Source of the DNA: Amycolatopsis xylanica
Lineage (GTDB): Bacteria; Actinomycetota; Actinomycetes; Mycobacteriales; Pseudonocardiaceae
Reading direction: 5' to 3'
Assembly: GCF_900107045.1 (NCBI RefSeq)
Contig: NZ_FNON01000003.1
Span: forward strand, 806,001 to 870,000
Length of the DNA stretch: 64,000 bases
A model generated the notes under the pieces. The model saw only the letters and a list, made by a program, of their open reading frames with translations. It searched no databases and was not told where the DNA came from. The translations under genes were made by a program, and so were the position numbers. Below are positions 49,198 through 58,911 of the stretch, piece by piece; the stretch's first letter is position 1, and every line of letters starts with the position of its first letter.

Positions 49198-51561
49198 TTG
49201 TCCCCGGACCTGGCCGAACTGCTCCGCGCCGCTCGACGCACGGCCGGCTTGACGCAGGAAGAGCTCGCGGAGCGCTCGGGCATCAGCGTGCGCGCGATCA
49301 GCGACCTCGAACGAGGCCGCGCCCGCGCGCCGCAGCGGCGCACCGTCGAAGCGCTCGTGACGGCCGCCGGGCTCGGGTCCAGCGAACGCCTGCTCATCCA
49401 CCGCATCGCGAAGACCGCCAGGACCGGCCAGGAGAACGCGCTTCCCGGCTTCACCAAGGCCTTGTGCGAACCGCCGTGCGCGATCGGCGACTTCGCCGGG
49501 CGCGACGCCGAGCTCGACTGGCTGGTCGAGCTCGGCAAGGATCAGACGACGTCGACGGCCGTGCTCACCGGCCCGCCCGGCATCGGCAAGACCAGCCTCG
49601 CGATCCGCGCGGGCGCCACGCTCGCGCCGATCTTCCCCGGCGGCTTCCTGTTCCTCGAACTGGACGGGCTCGCCGAACGGCCACCGGCGCCGCCCCAGCT
49701 GCTGCGACGGCTGCTCGGCGCGCTGGGCGTCGAAGAGGACCAGTTGCCTCAGCAGCTCGACGACCTCGTGCCGCTTTACCGTGCGCTGCAACGGGAACGG
49801 CCGGTGCTGGTGCTGCTCGACAACGCCGCGGACGAGGCGCAGGCCCGGCCGCTGGCGGCCACCATGCCCGGTTCGTTCACCATCATCACCAGCAGGCGCG
49901 GGCTGACCGGGCTGGAGTCCGCGGCCTGGCAGACCCTCGACGGCCTGGACAGCGCCGAAGCGCTCGACCTGCTGGCGAGCATCGCCGGACAGGCGCGGAT
50001 CGACCAAGAGCCGCTGGCCGCCGCGCAGGTCGCCGAGCTGTGCGGCCGGTTGCCGCTGGCGCTGCGCATCGCGGGCAACCAGCTGGCGAGCAGGCCGCGC
50101 TGGTCGATCCGCCAGCTCGCCGACCGGCTCGGCGAGAGCCGTTTTCCCGCATTGGAAGCCGGTGACCTGCGGGTTCGCGCGGCGTTCGACGTGTCCTACC
50201 GGCAGCTCAGCGAACAGGCCGCCACCGTGTTCCGCAGGCTCGCGCTGGTCGACGGCGAGCTGTCGGCCGAGGTGGCCGCCGTCGTCGCGGACTTGCCCGA
50301 ATGCGTTGCCGCGGACGCGATCGAGGAGCTCGCCGACGCCAGCCTGCTCACCCCGATGGCGTCCGACCAGCACTACGAGTTCCACGACCTGCTCCACGCC
50401 TTCGCGCGTGCGCTGCTCGCCGACGATCCGCACGAAGACGCCCAGCGCCGCTTCACCGACTGGCTGCTCACCAGCGCCACCAAGGCAGGACTGCACTTCC
50501 TGCCGCCGACCATCCGTCCACATCGGACTGTCCGATCAGCACCGGTAGCGGCTATCGGAACCCGGCAGGAAGCCTTCGCCTGGCTGCAAAGCAGGCAGCG
50601 CGACTGGATCGCCGCGTTGCGCGTCGCCGCGAGTGAGGGCCGTCACGACGACGTGCTCGCGCTGACCGAGGCGATGCACTGGTACTCCGACCTCGGCGTC
50701 GCGCCCGAAATCTGGCCGGAGGTCTTCGAACTCGGCGTCGCCGCCGCGCGCGCGATCGGCAGCACGCGCGACGAGGCGGTGCAGCTCAACCTGCTCGGCT
50801 GGGCGGTCGGCGTGCTGCTCGAACGACGCGAGGAAGGCGTGCGGCTGTGCCGCCTGGCGCTCGCCGCGAGCGACAAGGCCGGTGAGCACGCCGAAGCGGG
50901 CTGGTCGCTGTTCTACCTGGCCTCGCTCGACCGGTCCATCGGTGACCTGGCCGCCGCGTCGGCGACCATCGACCAGGCCATCGACCGGTTCCTCGCCGGA
51001 GCCGACCCGCTCGGCGAGCACATCGCCAGGTCGGCGCGGGCCACCCTGCTGCTCGCCGAGGGCAGGCCGGACGAGGCCATCGACACGCACCGGCGCGCGG
51101 TCGCCTTCTTCCGCCGCCCCGAGCATCACCCCGAGACCGGCGGCGGCGCCATCCTGCTCGCCCACCGGCTGCTCCCGCTCGCCAACGCGCTGAGCGCGCG
51201 GCAGGAGTGGGAGCAGGCGCTGGCGGTGTTCACCGAGGCCGTCGGCCTGTTCCGCGAGGCGGGCATGCGCAGCGGCGAGGCACGCGCCCGCCACGGCCTC
51301 GGCTCGGCGCTCCGGGGCGTCGGCGACCTCGAAGCCGCCCGCGACGAGCTGGCCGCCGCGGTCAAACTGCTGCGCGAGACGGGCGCGGGCCACACGCGCG
51401 TGCGCGCGCAGCGCGACCTGGCCGCGGTGCTCGACGACCTCGGCGAGACCACGCAGGCCCGCGAAACCCGGGCGAACGCGCTCGAGTTCTGCCTGGCCTG
51501 GGGCACCCCGGAAACGCGCGCGCTGGCCGAGGAGCTGCGCGCCGAGACCGGCAGTTTTTGA
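49198..51561 (+). CDS. XRE-NB-ARC-TPR regulatory ATPase
   Basis: 787 residues. Residues about 1-65 form an XRE helix-turn-helix (GLTQEELAERSGISVRAISD). An NB-ARC ATPase follows with P-loop GPPGIGKTS, VLLDNAADEAQARPL and a GLPLAL-like CGRLPLALRIAG. The C-terminal 350 residues are tetratricopeptide-like helices. This is the STAND/NLR-like design of many actinobacterial regulators. TTG 49198 is 4 nt after the MBL stop; the true start could also lie a few codons inside. Target and signal are unknown. Confidence 0.83.
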   Translation: MSPDLAELLRAARRTAGLTQEELAERSGISVRAISDLERGRARAPQRRTVEALVTAAGLGSSERLLIHRIAKTARTGQENALPGFTKALCEPPCAIGDFAGRDAELDWLVELGKDQTTSTAVLTGPPGIGKTSLAIRAGATLAPIFPGGFLFLELDGLAERPPAPPQLLRRLLGALGVEEDQLPQQLDDLVPLYRALQRERPVLVLLDNAADEAQARPLAATMPGSFTIITSRRGLTGLESAAWQTLDGLDSAEALDLLASIAGQARIDQEPLAAAQVAELCGRLPLALRIAGNQLASRPRWSIRQLADRLGESRFPALEAGDLRVRAAFDVSYRQLSEQAATVFRRLALVDGELSAEVAAVVADLPECVAADAIEELADASLLTPMASDQHYEFHDLLHAFARALLADDPHEDAQRRFTDWLLTSATKAGLHFLPPTIRPHRTVRSAPVAAIGTRQEAFAWLQSRQRDWIAALRVAASEGRHDDVLALTEAMHWYSDLGVAPEIWPEVFELGVAAARAIGSTRDEAVQLNLLGWAVGVLLERREEGVRLCRLALAASDKAGEHAEAGWSLFYLASLDRSIGDLAAASATIDQAIDRFLAGADPLGEHIARSARATLLLAEGRPDEAIDTHRRAVAFFRRPEHHPETGGGAILLAHRLLPLANALSARQEWEQALAVFTEAVGLFREAGMRSGEARARHGLGSALRGVGDLEAARDELAAAVKLLRETGAGHTRVRAQRDLAAVLDDLGETTQARETRANALEFCLAWGTPETRALAEELRAETGSF

Positions 51562-51627
51562 CCGGCGGATCTTGCCGGTCGTTCCACGTGGGCATCCGGT
51601 CGCTTTCACGGTGGACTCGGTGACGTG

Positions 51628-51647
51628 CCGCTCCCGATCGGGAGCGG
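51628..51647. promoter_or_regulatory. Perfect 20-bp palindrome before secreted crystallin-like gene
   Basis: CCGCTCCCGATCGGGAGCGG is self-complementary without a loop and lies 28 bp before the GTG start. It could be an operator or a 5' leader hairpin; being loop-free, an operator is favoured. Confidence 0.5.
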
Positions 51648-51674
51648 TATCCGTGCACTGAGGAGAAACTCGAC

Positions 51675-52745
51675 GTGAAATACGTCAGACCGGTACTGAT
51701 CGCGCTGGCCGTCCTCATGGCCAGCACCGGCTTCAGCACGTCCGCACAGGCGGCGTCGCCCGGCTCGCACTGCGTCGCCGACACCGGCACCCAGTCGGTG
51801 CGGTGCTTCGAAACGGAACAGCGCGCGCTGAGCGCGGCCGCGGGCGTCACCGTCGCGACCTTCTACGAACACGGCAACTTCGGCGGCGCCAGCCTCACCG
51901 TCACCGGTGACACCTGCCGTGACGGCCAAACCCAGAACCTGAACTTCTGGCAGGGCTGGTGGAACGACAAGGTCTCGTCGTTCAGGACCTACGCCGACTG
52001 CTACGTCACCTTCTACGAACACGGCGACCTCCAGGGTGCGACCCAGGAGTGGTACGCCAACGACGAGGCCAACTTCGGCAGCGACTTCAACGACAAGGCC
52101 AGCTCCGCGTCCTTCAGCCGGGGCCCGTCCCGCGCGGAGCTGCTCAAGGACTGCGACCGCGCGACCAAGTCCTGTGACGCCAAGGTCGGCTGGAAGGGCA
52201 ACGACTTCTGGGGTGACTGGCGCCGCGTCGACACCGCCTACAACTGCAGCTCCAGCGAGTCGACCCAGGTCGTCGGCAGCCGCGACACCCGTACCGGCAA
52301 GAACTCCGTCTCGCACGAGATCGGCGTGACCGCCGGCTTCCAGTTCCTGGTCGACTGGTCGGTCTCCTACAAGGCGACCTTCGGCAGCGAATGGGGCTGG
52401 GAGACCAGCGACATGGTCGAAACGCGCACCACGATCAAACCGGGTCACTGGGCCGGGCTGGACCGTTCGCCGGTCATGCGGGTCTCCGGTGGCGAATACG
52501 AACTTTGGTACGGCTCACGCAAGTGGGGCCACTACAACTGGTTCGTCCGCAACTTCAGCGGTGAAGGCCCCGCGCCCGGCGTGGTCGGCCAGACGAAGAT
52601 CGTCGGCGCGAAGATGACCGCCGCCGAGAAGAAGAAGGTCTGCGGCAAGTCCGCGAACGAGGTCGTCCGGTCCGCCGCGGCGCCGGTCGCTCCCGCCGCT
52701 GCTCCCGCACCGGTCGCCACGGCCGCGGGCGCGCTGCACAGCTGA
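51675..52745 (+). CDS. Secreted beta/gamma-crystallin-like and pore-former-like protein
   Basis: 356 residues. The Sec signal peptide ends near TSAQAAS. Residues about 58-150 hold two crystallin-like repeats (VATFYEHGNFGGASLTVTGD and CYVTFYEHGDLQGATQEWYA). The following 150 residues resemble the aerolysin/ETX beta-pore-forming architecture: alternating Ser/Val stretches (GKNSVSHEIGVTAGFQFLVD), a membrane-loop-like FGSEWGWETSDMVETRT, then KPGHWAGLDRSPVMRVSGGE. The tail is rich in Ala and Pro. GTG 51675 follows GAGGAG. The pore-former reading is by pattern only; a peptidase-inhibitor I36-like role is an alternative for the first half. Confidence 0.65.
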   Translation: MKYVRPVLIALAVLMASTGFSTSAQAASPGSHCVADTGTQSVRCFETEQRALSAAAGVTVATFYEHGNFGGASLTVTGDTCRDGQTQNLNFWQGWWNDKVSSFRTYADCYVTFYEHGDLQGATQEWYANDEANFGSDFNDKASSASFSRGPSRAELLKDCDRATKSCDAKVGWKGNDFWGDWRRVDTAYNCSSSESTQVVGSRDTRTGKNSVSHEIGVTAGFQFLVDWSVSYKATFGSEWGWETSDMVETRTTIKPGHWAGLDRSPVMRVSGGEYELWYGSRKWGHYNWFVRNFSGEGPAPGVVGQTKIVGAKMTAAEKKKVCGKSANEVVRSAAAPVAPAAAPAPVATAAGALHS

Positions 52746-52748
52746 GCC

Positions 52749-52784
52749 GGGAGCGGGGCTGGACCGCCTCCCAGCCTCGCTCCC
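52749..52784. terminator. Hairpin 1 of terminator cluster
   Basis: GGGAGCGGGGCTGG (52749-52762) pairs with CCAGCCTCGCTCCC (52771-52784), one mismatch. It starts 3 bp after the secreted-protein stop. Confidence 0.65.
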
Positions 52785-52790
52785 CTCCCC

Positions 52791-52824
52791 AGAGCGGAAC
52801 TGTTCCCCCCAACAGTGCCGCTCT
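52791..52824. terminator. Hairpin 2 of terminator cluster
   Basis: AGAGCGGAACTGTT (52791-52804) pairs with AACAGTGCCGCTCT (52811-52824), one mismatch, six-C loop. Confidence 0.65.
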
Positions 52825-52830
52825 CCCCCG

Positions 52831-52873
52831 CTGAAGCGGTGGGCTCCACTGACCCCGGAGCTCACCGCTTCAG
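52831..52873. terminator. Hairpin 3 of terminator cluster
   Basis: CTGAAGCGGTGGGCTCC (52831-52847) pairs with GGAGCTCACCGCTTCAG (52857-52873), one mismatch. It overlaps the last codons of the convergent DUF309 gene, so it can act for both directions. Confidence 0.6.
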
Positions 52874-53329
52874 TTTCGGCGGCACCGGTGCCGGCCTGGC
52901 CTTGACCTTGGCTTCCTCGATCAGCGCGGCCGCCCACCCCGTCAGCCCGGCGATGTCGACGCCGTGCGGCGGCTCGGCGGCGAACGGCTCCAGATTCTCC
53001 GAGCCACGCCGCAGCAGCGCGGCCCCGCCGACGGCGTTGCCGCGCGCGATATGGGTCAGCCCGACCGCCAGCTGGGCGAGCGCGCGCCAGAGCTCGCGCT
53101 CGGGGCCGTCGGTCGACTTCCAGGAGTCCTCGAACACCTCGTGCGCGTGGAACGGTTTGCCGTCGTCGAGCAGCCGCTGAGCCTCGGCGAGCGCCTGGTC
53201 CGGGGTCCGCTCGATGCCCTCCGGCTGGCGTTCGACCCCCTCGGCGTCGTACGGGAGCGGCCTGCCGAGACCGTCCCGTGGCCTGGCGTTACGAGCCCGT
53301 CCCACTTCGTCACGATCGCGGTCGGCCAT
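52862..53329 (-). CDS. DUF309 domain protein
   Basis: 155 residues. The DUF309 signature is FHAHEVFEDSWKS, followed by ELWRALAQLAVGLTHIARGN, with the His and Glu residues grouped as in a metal or active site. Function is unknown; the family is widespread in actinobacteria and plastids. A polar N-terminal 45 residues precede the domain. It is divergent from guaB1, with only 35 bp in between. Confidence 0.82.
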   Translation of the reverse strand: MADRDRDEVGRARNARPRDGLGRPLPYDAEGVERQPEGIERTPDQALAEAQRLLDDGKPFHAHEVFEDSWKSTDGPERELWRALAQLAVGLTHIARGNAVGGAALLRRGSENLEPFAAEPPHGVDIAGLTGWAAALIEEAKVKARPAPVPPKLKR

Positions 53330-53361
53330 GCTTCGAGTCTGCCATGCGGTTACAGTGGTGA

Positions 53362-54804
<1,443 letters not shown>

Positions 54805-54852
54805 CATAAAGCGGGCTTTATCCCGAAACGGGATAAAGCCCGCTTTATCCCG
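54805..54852. terminator. Double ATAAAGC palindrome between guaB1 and phoH2
   Basis: ATAAAGCGGGCTTTATCCCG followed by GAAACGGGATAAAGCCCGCT and TTATCCCG: two copies of the family in tandem, also able to pair with each other over more than 20 bp. It fills the space between two convergent stops (54804, 54856), so it most likely terminates both. Confidence 0.85.
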
Positions 54853-54855
54853 TTT

Positions 54856-56244
54856 CTATGCGCCGTGGTCCTCCAGCATCTCGGTCACCAGCGCCGCGAT
54901 GGGCGAGCGCTCGGAGCGGGTGAGGGTGACGTGCGCGAAGAGCGGGTGGCCCTTCAGCTTCTCGATGACCGCCGAGACGCCGTCATGCCTGCCGACCCGC
55001 AGGTTGTCGCGCTGGGCGACGTCGTGCGTCAAGACCACCCGCGACGCGGTGCCGAGTCGCGAGAGGACGGTCAGCAGGACGTTGCGCTCCAAGGACTGCG
55101 CCTCGTCCACGATGACGAACGTGTCGTGCAGCGAGCGGCCCCTGATGTGCGTGAGCGGCAGCACCTCGAGCATCCCGCGGTCGAAGACCTCGTCCAGCAC
55201 GTCCTGGCTGACCAGCGCGCCGAGGGTGTCGAACACCGCCTGCGCCCACGGCGACATCTTCTCGCTCTCGGAGCCGGGAAGATAGCCGAGGTCCTGCCCG
55301 CCGACCGCGTAGACCGGCCGGAACACGACGACCTTGCGGTGCGCGCGCCGTTCCATGACCGATTCGAGGCCCGCGCACAGCGCCAGCGCCGACTTGCCGG
55401 TGCCCGCGCGCCCGCCGAGCGACACGATGCCGACGTCGGAGTCGAGCAGCAGGTCCAGCGCCACGCGCTGTTCCGCCGACCGGCCGTGCAGCCCGAACGC
55501 CTCCTTCTCACCGCGCACCAGCCGGATCCGCTTGTCGGCCGTGACCCGCCCCAGCGCGCTGGAGCTGCCCGCGAGCAGCCGCAGCCCGGTGTGACAGGGC
55601 ATCTCGGCGACCTCGTCGAGCCCGAACTCGACCGGGTCGACCGAGCTGGTGTGGAACAGCGCGTCGAGCAGCGTCTGCGGCGCGTCGACATCGGCCATCC
55701 CGGTCCAGCCGGACGGCGTGACCTCCTGGGCGCGGTACTCGTCCGCGTCCAGGCCGACCGCGCCCGCCTTGACCCGCAGTGGGACGTCCTTGGTCACCAG
55801 GGTGACCCCGGGACGCTCCACGGCCAGGTTCAGCGCGCAGGCGAGGATGCGGTGGTCGTTCGAGTCAGTGCGGAAGCCGACCGGCAGCACCGACGGGTCG
55901 GTGTGGTTCAGCTCGACCTGGATGGTGCCGCCCTCCTCCCCGATCGGGAGCGGCGCGTCGAGCCTGCCGTACTGACGGCGCAGGTCGTCGAGCATGCGCA
56001 GGGCTTCACGGGCGAACCAGCCCAGTTCGGGGTGGTGGCGTTTCGCCTCCAGTTCACTGATCACGACGAGCGGAAGCACCACACAGTGCTCGGCGAATCG
56101 GGTCACTGCCCACGGGTCTGAAAGCAGTACCGACGTGTCGAGCACATAGGTGTGCGGCTGGGACTCGGATGAGGCTTTCTCAGTGCCAGAGGCACCGGTC
56201 GAAGAACGGCCAGAGGCCTTGCGGGGTAAACGCTGCGCAGTCAC
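54856..56244 (-). CDS. phoH2: PhoH2-type PIN domain-ATPase fusion
   Basis: 462 residues. An N-terminal PIN-domain RNase ([20 protein letters not shown], later [11 protein letters not shown]) is joined to a PhoH ATPase with Walker [23 protein letters not shown] and Walker B-like [10 protein letters not shown]. Mycobacterial PhoH2 is reported to be an ATP-dependent RNA helicase and RNase. From memory this corresponds to Rv1095. GTG 56244 follows GGGAGA. In mycobacteria a small antitoxin gene precedes phoH2; I see no convincing equivalent here. Confidence 0.9.
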   Translation of the reverse strand: MTAQRLPRKASGRSSTGASGTEKASSESQPHTYVLDTSVLLSDPWAVTRFAEHCVVLPLVVISELEAKRHHPELGWFAREALRMLDDLRRQYGRLDAPLPIGEEGGTIQVELNHTDPSVLPVGFRTDSNDHRILACALNLAVERPGVTLVTKDVPLRVKAGAVGLDADEYRAQEVTPSGWTGMADVDAPQTLLDALFHTSSVDPVEFGLDEVAEMPCHTGLRLLAGSSSALGRVTADKRIRLVRGEKEAFGLHGRSAEQRVALDLLLDSDVGIVSLGGRAGTGKSALALCAGLESVMERRAHRKVVVFRPVYAVGGQDLGYLPGSESEKMSPWAQAVFDTLGALVSQDVLDEVFDRGMLEVLPLTHIRGRSLHDTFVIVDEAQSLERNVLLTVLSRLGTASRVVLTHDVAQRDNLRVGRHDGVSAVIEKLKGHPLFAHVTLTRSERSPIAALVTEMLEDHGA

Positions 56245-56853
56245 GACGGCATCTCCCTCGTGGGCGTGGGCACCACGCCCGCCACTCGCTGGGCCGGGCA
56301 CTTCCCTGGCTGTCCGTTCTCCCTGACGGTTTGTCAGGTCGTACGGCCACGAGGGCCGGGTGCCGGCCCCCTCGCGCGCTTCATGAGTGGCTTCGCCACC
56401 CGATCTGCCACAGCCACGACCAGGGCCTCCCGCGAGGATCCGCATGGGACGCGAACCCTCACTGCGAAAGTTACCTGCGTTCCGGATTTCGTGCAGGCAG
56501 CCACACAGGTGATTCGCCGAACTGTCATCTCACTGTTGGTCGCGGGACATCAACCCGGGGTGGAAGTTACTCTGCGTGATGGACCACCCGTATCGGGAAC
56601 ACTCGTTCGAATGGATCATGGGACACTTGTGTAAACAATTGCGGTAAACAGGCGTTAGCACGCGACGATCATGACCGCATTCTTACGCGCCGAAAATGAA
56701 CCCGAGCGAGTGAAGGACGCCATTCCAGCCTCACACAATGGTGTCATCGGAGCAGCATGACGGGGGAATCACTAGTAATTTTCGTGTTGCGGGACACACC
56801 ACCGGACCTCCGGTGCCCCGGACCCCGATTCTCAATCTAGGAGTGTGTGCATA
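56245..56853. other. 609-bp intergenic region upstream of phoH2 and of a small secreted gene
   Basis: This long divergent region shows no confident gene. Open frames of 120-137 codons exist on both strands, but they lack RBSs and their amino-acid composition (Arg, Pro, Thr, Ala) is that of out-of-frame high-GC sequence. The right half (56480-56850) is AT-richer than average and probably holds both promoters. Short palindromic pieces occur (for example CCGGACCTCCGG near 56805). I do not recognise a riboswitch. Confidence 0.5.
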
Positions 56854-57111
56854 GTGAAGAAGGTTGCTGGCATCGTTGCCGCTACTGCAATTGGCCTGTC
56901 GGTGTTCGGCGGGACGGCGCTGGCCGCTCCGGCCGGCGAGCCCGCCGCCGCGACCCACAGCGACGACTGGCCGTCGTTCGGCGACGCCGCCTCCTGGTTC
57001 ATGGATGGCGGTGGCGCGCTGGGCTACGGCGCGGCCGCCGTGGTCGCGGGTGCCTACACCGGCATCGCCACCACCCCGGCGCTGATCCTCCACTCGCTGA
57101 GCAAGCACTGA
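56854..57111 (+). CDS. Small secreted protein (85 residues)
   Basis: GTG 56854 follows AGGAG. The signal peptide is VKKVAGIVAATAIGLSVFGG, then TALAAPA. The mature 58 residues read GEPAAATHSDDWPSFGDAAS and continue into a Gly/Ala-rich hydrophobic stretch (GGGALGYGAAAVVAGAYTGI) that could insert into a membrane. There are no cysteines. It resembles short actinobacterial secreted peptides of unknown role. A strong terminator follows. Confidence 0.72.
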   Translation: MKKVAGIVAATAIGLSVFGGTALAAPAGEPAAATHSDDWPSFGDAASWFMDGGGALGYGAAAVVAGAYTGIATTPALILHSLSKH

Positions 57112-57122
57112 GCGCTTAGCTG

Positions 57123-57162
57123 AAAGCAGGGCCCTGGGCACCAGCCCGGGGCCCTGCTTTTT
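57123..57162 (+). terminator. Intrinsic terminator after small secreted gene
   Basis: AAAGCAGGGCCC (57123-57134) pairs with GGGCCCTGCTTT (57149-57160), followed by TT. It lies 12 bp after the stop, and the stem is perfect. Confidence 0.85.
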
Positions 57163-57231
57163 GGTTTCCTTCACGTTGATCGATAACAGCGTTACCGGAA
57201 ACCGTTTCGCGATTAGCGGCGCCGCGCCGAA

Positions 57232-58008
57232 TCAGTTGCCGAACCGGCGGTGTCGCCAAGCGTAATCACGCATCGCACGCAAGAAGTCGACACGGCGGAA
57301 TGCGGGCCAGTAGGCCTCCGTGAACCAGAATTCGGAGTGCGCCGACTGCCAGAGCAGGAATCCGGAAAGCCGCTGCTCCCCCGAGGTCCTGATGATGAGG
57401 TCCGGGTCCGGCTGACCCGAGGTGTAGAGATGCTCCGAGATGTGGTCGACGTCCAGTATCTTCGCGAGCTCCCTGATCGACGTGCCCTCGTCGGCATGCT
57501 GGAGCAGCAGCTTCTTGACCGCGTCGGCGATCTCCTGCCGCCCGCCGTACCCGACGGCGACGTTGACCTCCATGCCCTTGCGGCCCTCGGTCTGCTCCGC
57601 CGCGGTGATCAGCCGCTTCGCGATGTCGTCCGGCAGCAGGTCGAGCGCCCCGACGATCCGCAGCTGCCAGGGGTTTTCCGGCTTGGCCAGCTCCTCTGTG
57701 ACGTCGGCGATGATCTGCAGCAGCGGCCCGACCTCTTCGGCGGGGCGGTTGAGGTTGTCGGTGGACAGCAGCCACATGGTGACCACCTCTACCTCGGCCT
57801 CGTTGCACCAGAGCAAGAAGTCGGAGATCTTCTGCGCGCCGGCCCGATGCCCGTCCGCGACATCGGTGAAGCCTGCTTCCCGCGCCCATCTGCGGTTGCC
57901 GTCGAGCATGATGGCGATATGCCGGGGATGCCTGCCGGCGGCCTGCTGGATCAGCCGCCGCCCGTAGGCGCTGTAGACGATGCTGGACATGAAGGACCGG
58001 AGACTCAC
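57232..58008 (-). CDS. Isoprenyl transferase (cis-prenyltransferase, Rv1086-like)
   Basis: 258 residues. The signature HIAIMLDGNRRWARE holds the catalytic Asp. Further conserved parts are YGGRQEIADAVK and DLIIRTSGEQRLSGFLLWQS, where RTSGE-x-R-x-S-x-F/L binds diphosphate. It sits beside hemolysin III as the short-chain Z-farnesyl diphosphate synthase Rv1086 does in M. tuberculosis (from memory), so it may be that enzyme, with a decaprenyl-type UppS encoded elsewhere. GTG 58008; ATG 57990 is an alternative. Confidence 0.9.
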   Translation of the reverse strand: MSLRSFMSSIVYSAYGRRLIQQAAGRHPRHIAIMLDGNRRWAREAGFTDVADGHRAGAQKISDFLLWCNEAEVEVVTMWLLSTDNLNRPAEEVGPLLQIIADVTEELAKPENPWQLRIVGALDLLPDDIAKRLITAAEQTEGRKGMEVNVAVGYGGRQEIADAVKKLLLQHADEGTSIRELAKILDVDHISEHLYTSGQPDPDLIIRTSGEQRLSGFLLWQSAHSEFWFTEAYWPAFRRVDFLRAMRDYAWRHRRFGN

Positions 58009-58094
58009 GCCAGAGGAGCCTACGCAAGTTAGTCCGTCGAGTGTGACTCGCCACGAGTACTGCCATTGAACCTACGGTCCCGTAACCTGGTCGG

Positions 58095-58766
58095 GTGACC
58101 TCAGTGACAGAGACCGATCCCGTAGTAGACACGCGTCCGCGCCTGCGCGGACACCTCCACTTCTGGTCGTTCTTCATCTCCGTCGCCGGTGCCGCCACGC
58201 TGATCTCGCTGGCCGCGTCCACTGTGTCCGCGCGAGCGGCGCTGGCCACCTCGATCTACGGCCTGACGGTGCTCGGCCTCTTCGGCGTGAGCGCGCTGTA
58301 CCACCGTCGCATTTGGAGCCCCCGGGCGTACAAGTGGATGAAGCGCGCCGACCACTCGATGATCTTCCTCTTCATCGCGGGCACGTACACGCCGTTCGGC
58401 CTGCTGGCCATGTCACAACCGGCTGGCTACATCGTCCTCGCGGTCGTCTGGGGCGGCGCCATCGCCGGCGTCGCGCTGAAGATGCTCTGGCCGCACGCGC
58501 CGCGCTGGCTCGGCGTCCCGATCTACATCGCGCTCGGCTGGGTCGCGGTCTTCGTGCTGCCGGAATTGGCCGAGCATGCCGGGATCGCCGCTTTGGTCCT
58601 GCTCTGCGTGGGCGGGCTGTTCTACACGGTCGGCGCGATCTTCTACGCCTCGCGCTGGCCGAACCACTGGCCGGACACCTTCGGGTACCACGAGTACTTC
58701 CACGCCTGCACGGTGCTGGCGGCGACCTCCCACTACATCGCCATCTGGCTGGCCATGTACTCCTAG
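58095..58766 (+). CDS. trhA: TrhA / hemolysin III family membrane protein
   Basis: 223 residues with seven hydrophobic segments, as in the PAQR superfamily. Conserved residues: FGVSALYHRRIWSPRAYKWM, MKRADHSMIFLFIAGTYTPF with the metal-binding His, and the C-terminal FGYHEYFHACTVLAATSHYI with the His cluster. It probably acts in membrane lipid homeostasis rather than hemolysis. GTG 58095 is divergent from the prenyltransferase, 86 bp away. Confidence 0.92.
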   Translation: MTSVTETDPVVDTRPRLRGHLHFWSFFISVAGAATLISLAASTVSARAALATSIYGLTVLGLFGVSALYHRRIWSPRAYKWMKRADHSMIFLFIAGTYTPFGLLAMSQPAGYIVLAVVWGGAIAGVALKMLWPHAPRWLGVPIYIALGWVAVFVLPELAEHAGIAALVLLCVGGLFYTVGAIFYASRWPNHWPDTFGYHEYFHACTVLAATSHYIAIWLAMYS

Positions 58767-58778
58767 CCCGCGCTCGGG

Positions 58779-58826
58779 GGTCGTGAGTGTTGCGGCCGGT
58801 TCTAACCGGCCAAATCACTCACGACC
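58779..58826. repeat. Interspersed palindrome, copy 9
   Basis: Starts GGTCGTGAGTGTTGCGGCCG, centre GGTTCTAACC, ends CACTCACGACC; 12 bp after the trhA stop. One arm carries AAAT instead of GCAA. Confidence 0.9.
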
Positions 58827-58911
58827 CCTTTTTCATGCCGCCACTGTCCACCTCGGACGTAACGGATGCGTGCCTGCTCGCGTTTTCACACCAACGAGGA
58901 GGAGTGGGCCG

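Noticed and set aside
56260..56634. Plus-strand 124-codon frame as a PhoAT-like antitoxin or other gene
   Set aside because: No RBS, wrong strand for an antitoxin upstream of minus-strand phoH2, and atypical composition in its first half.
56480..56853. ydaO-type (c-di-AMP) riboswitch before the small secreted gene
   Set aside because: I could not find the conserved core; similarity was limited to general purine richness.
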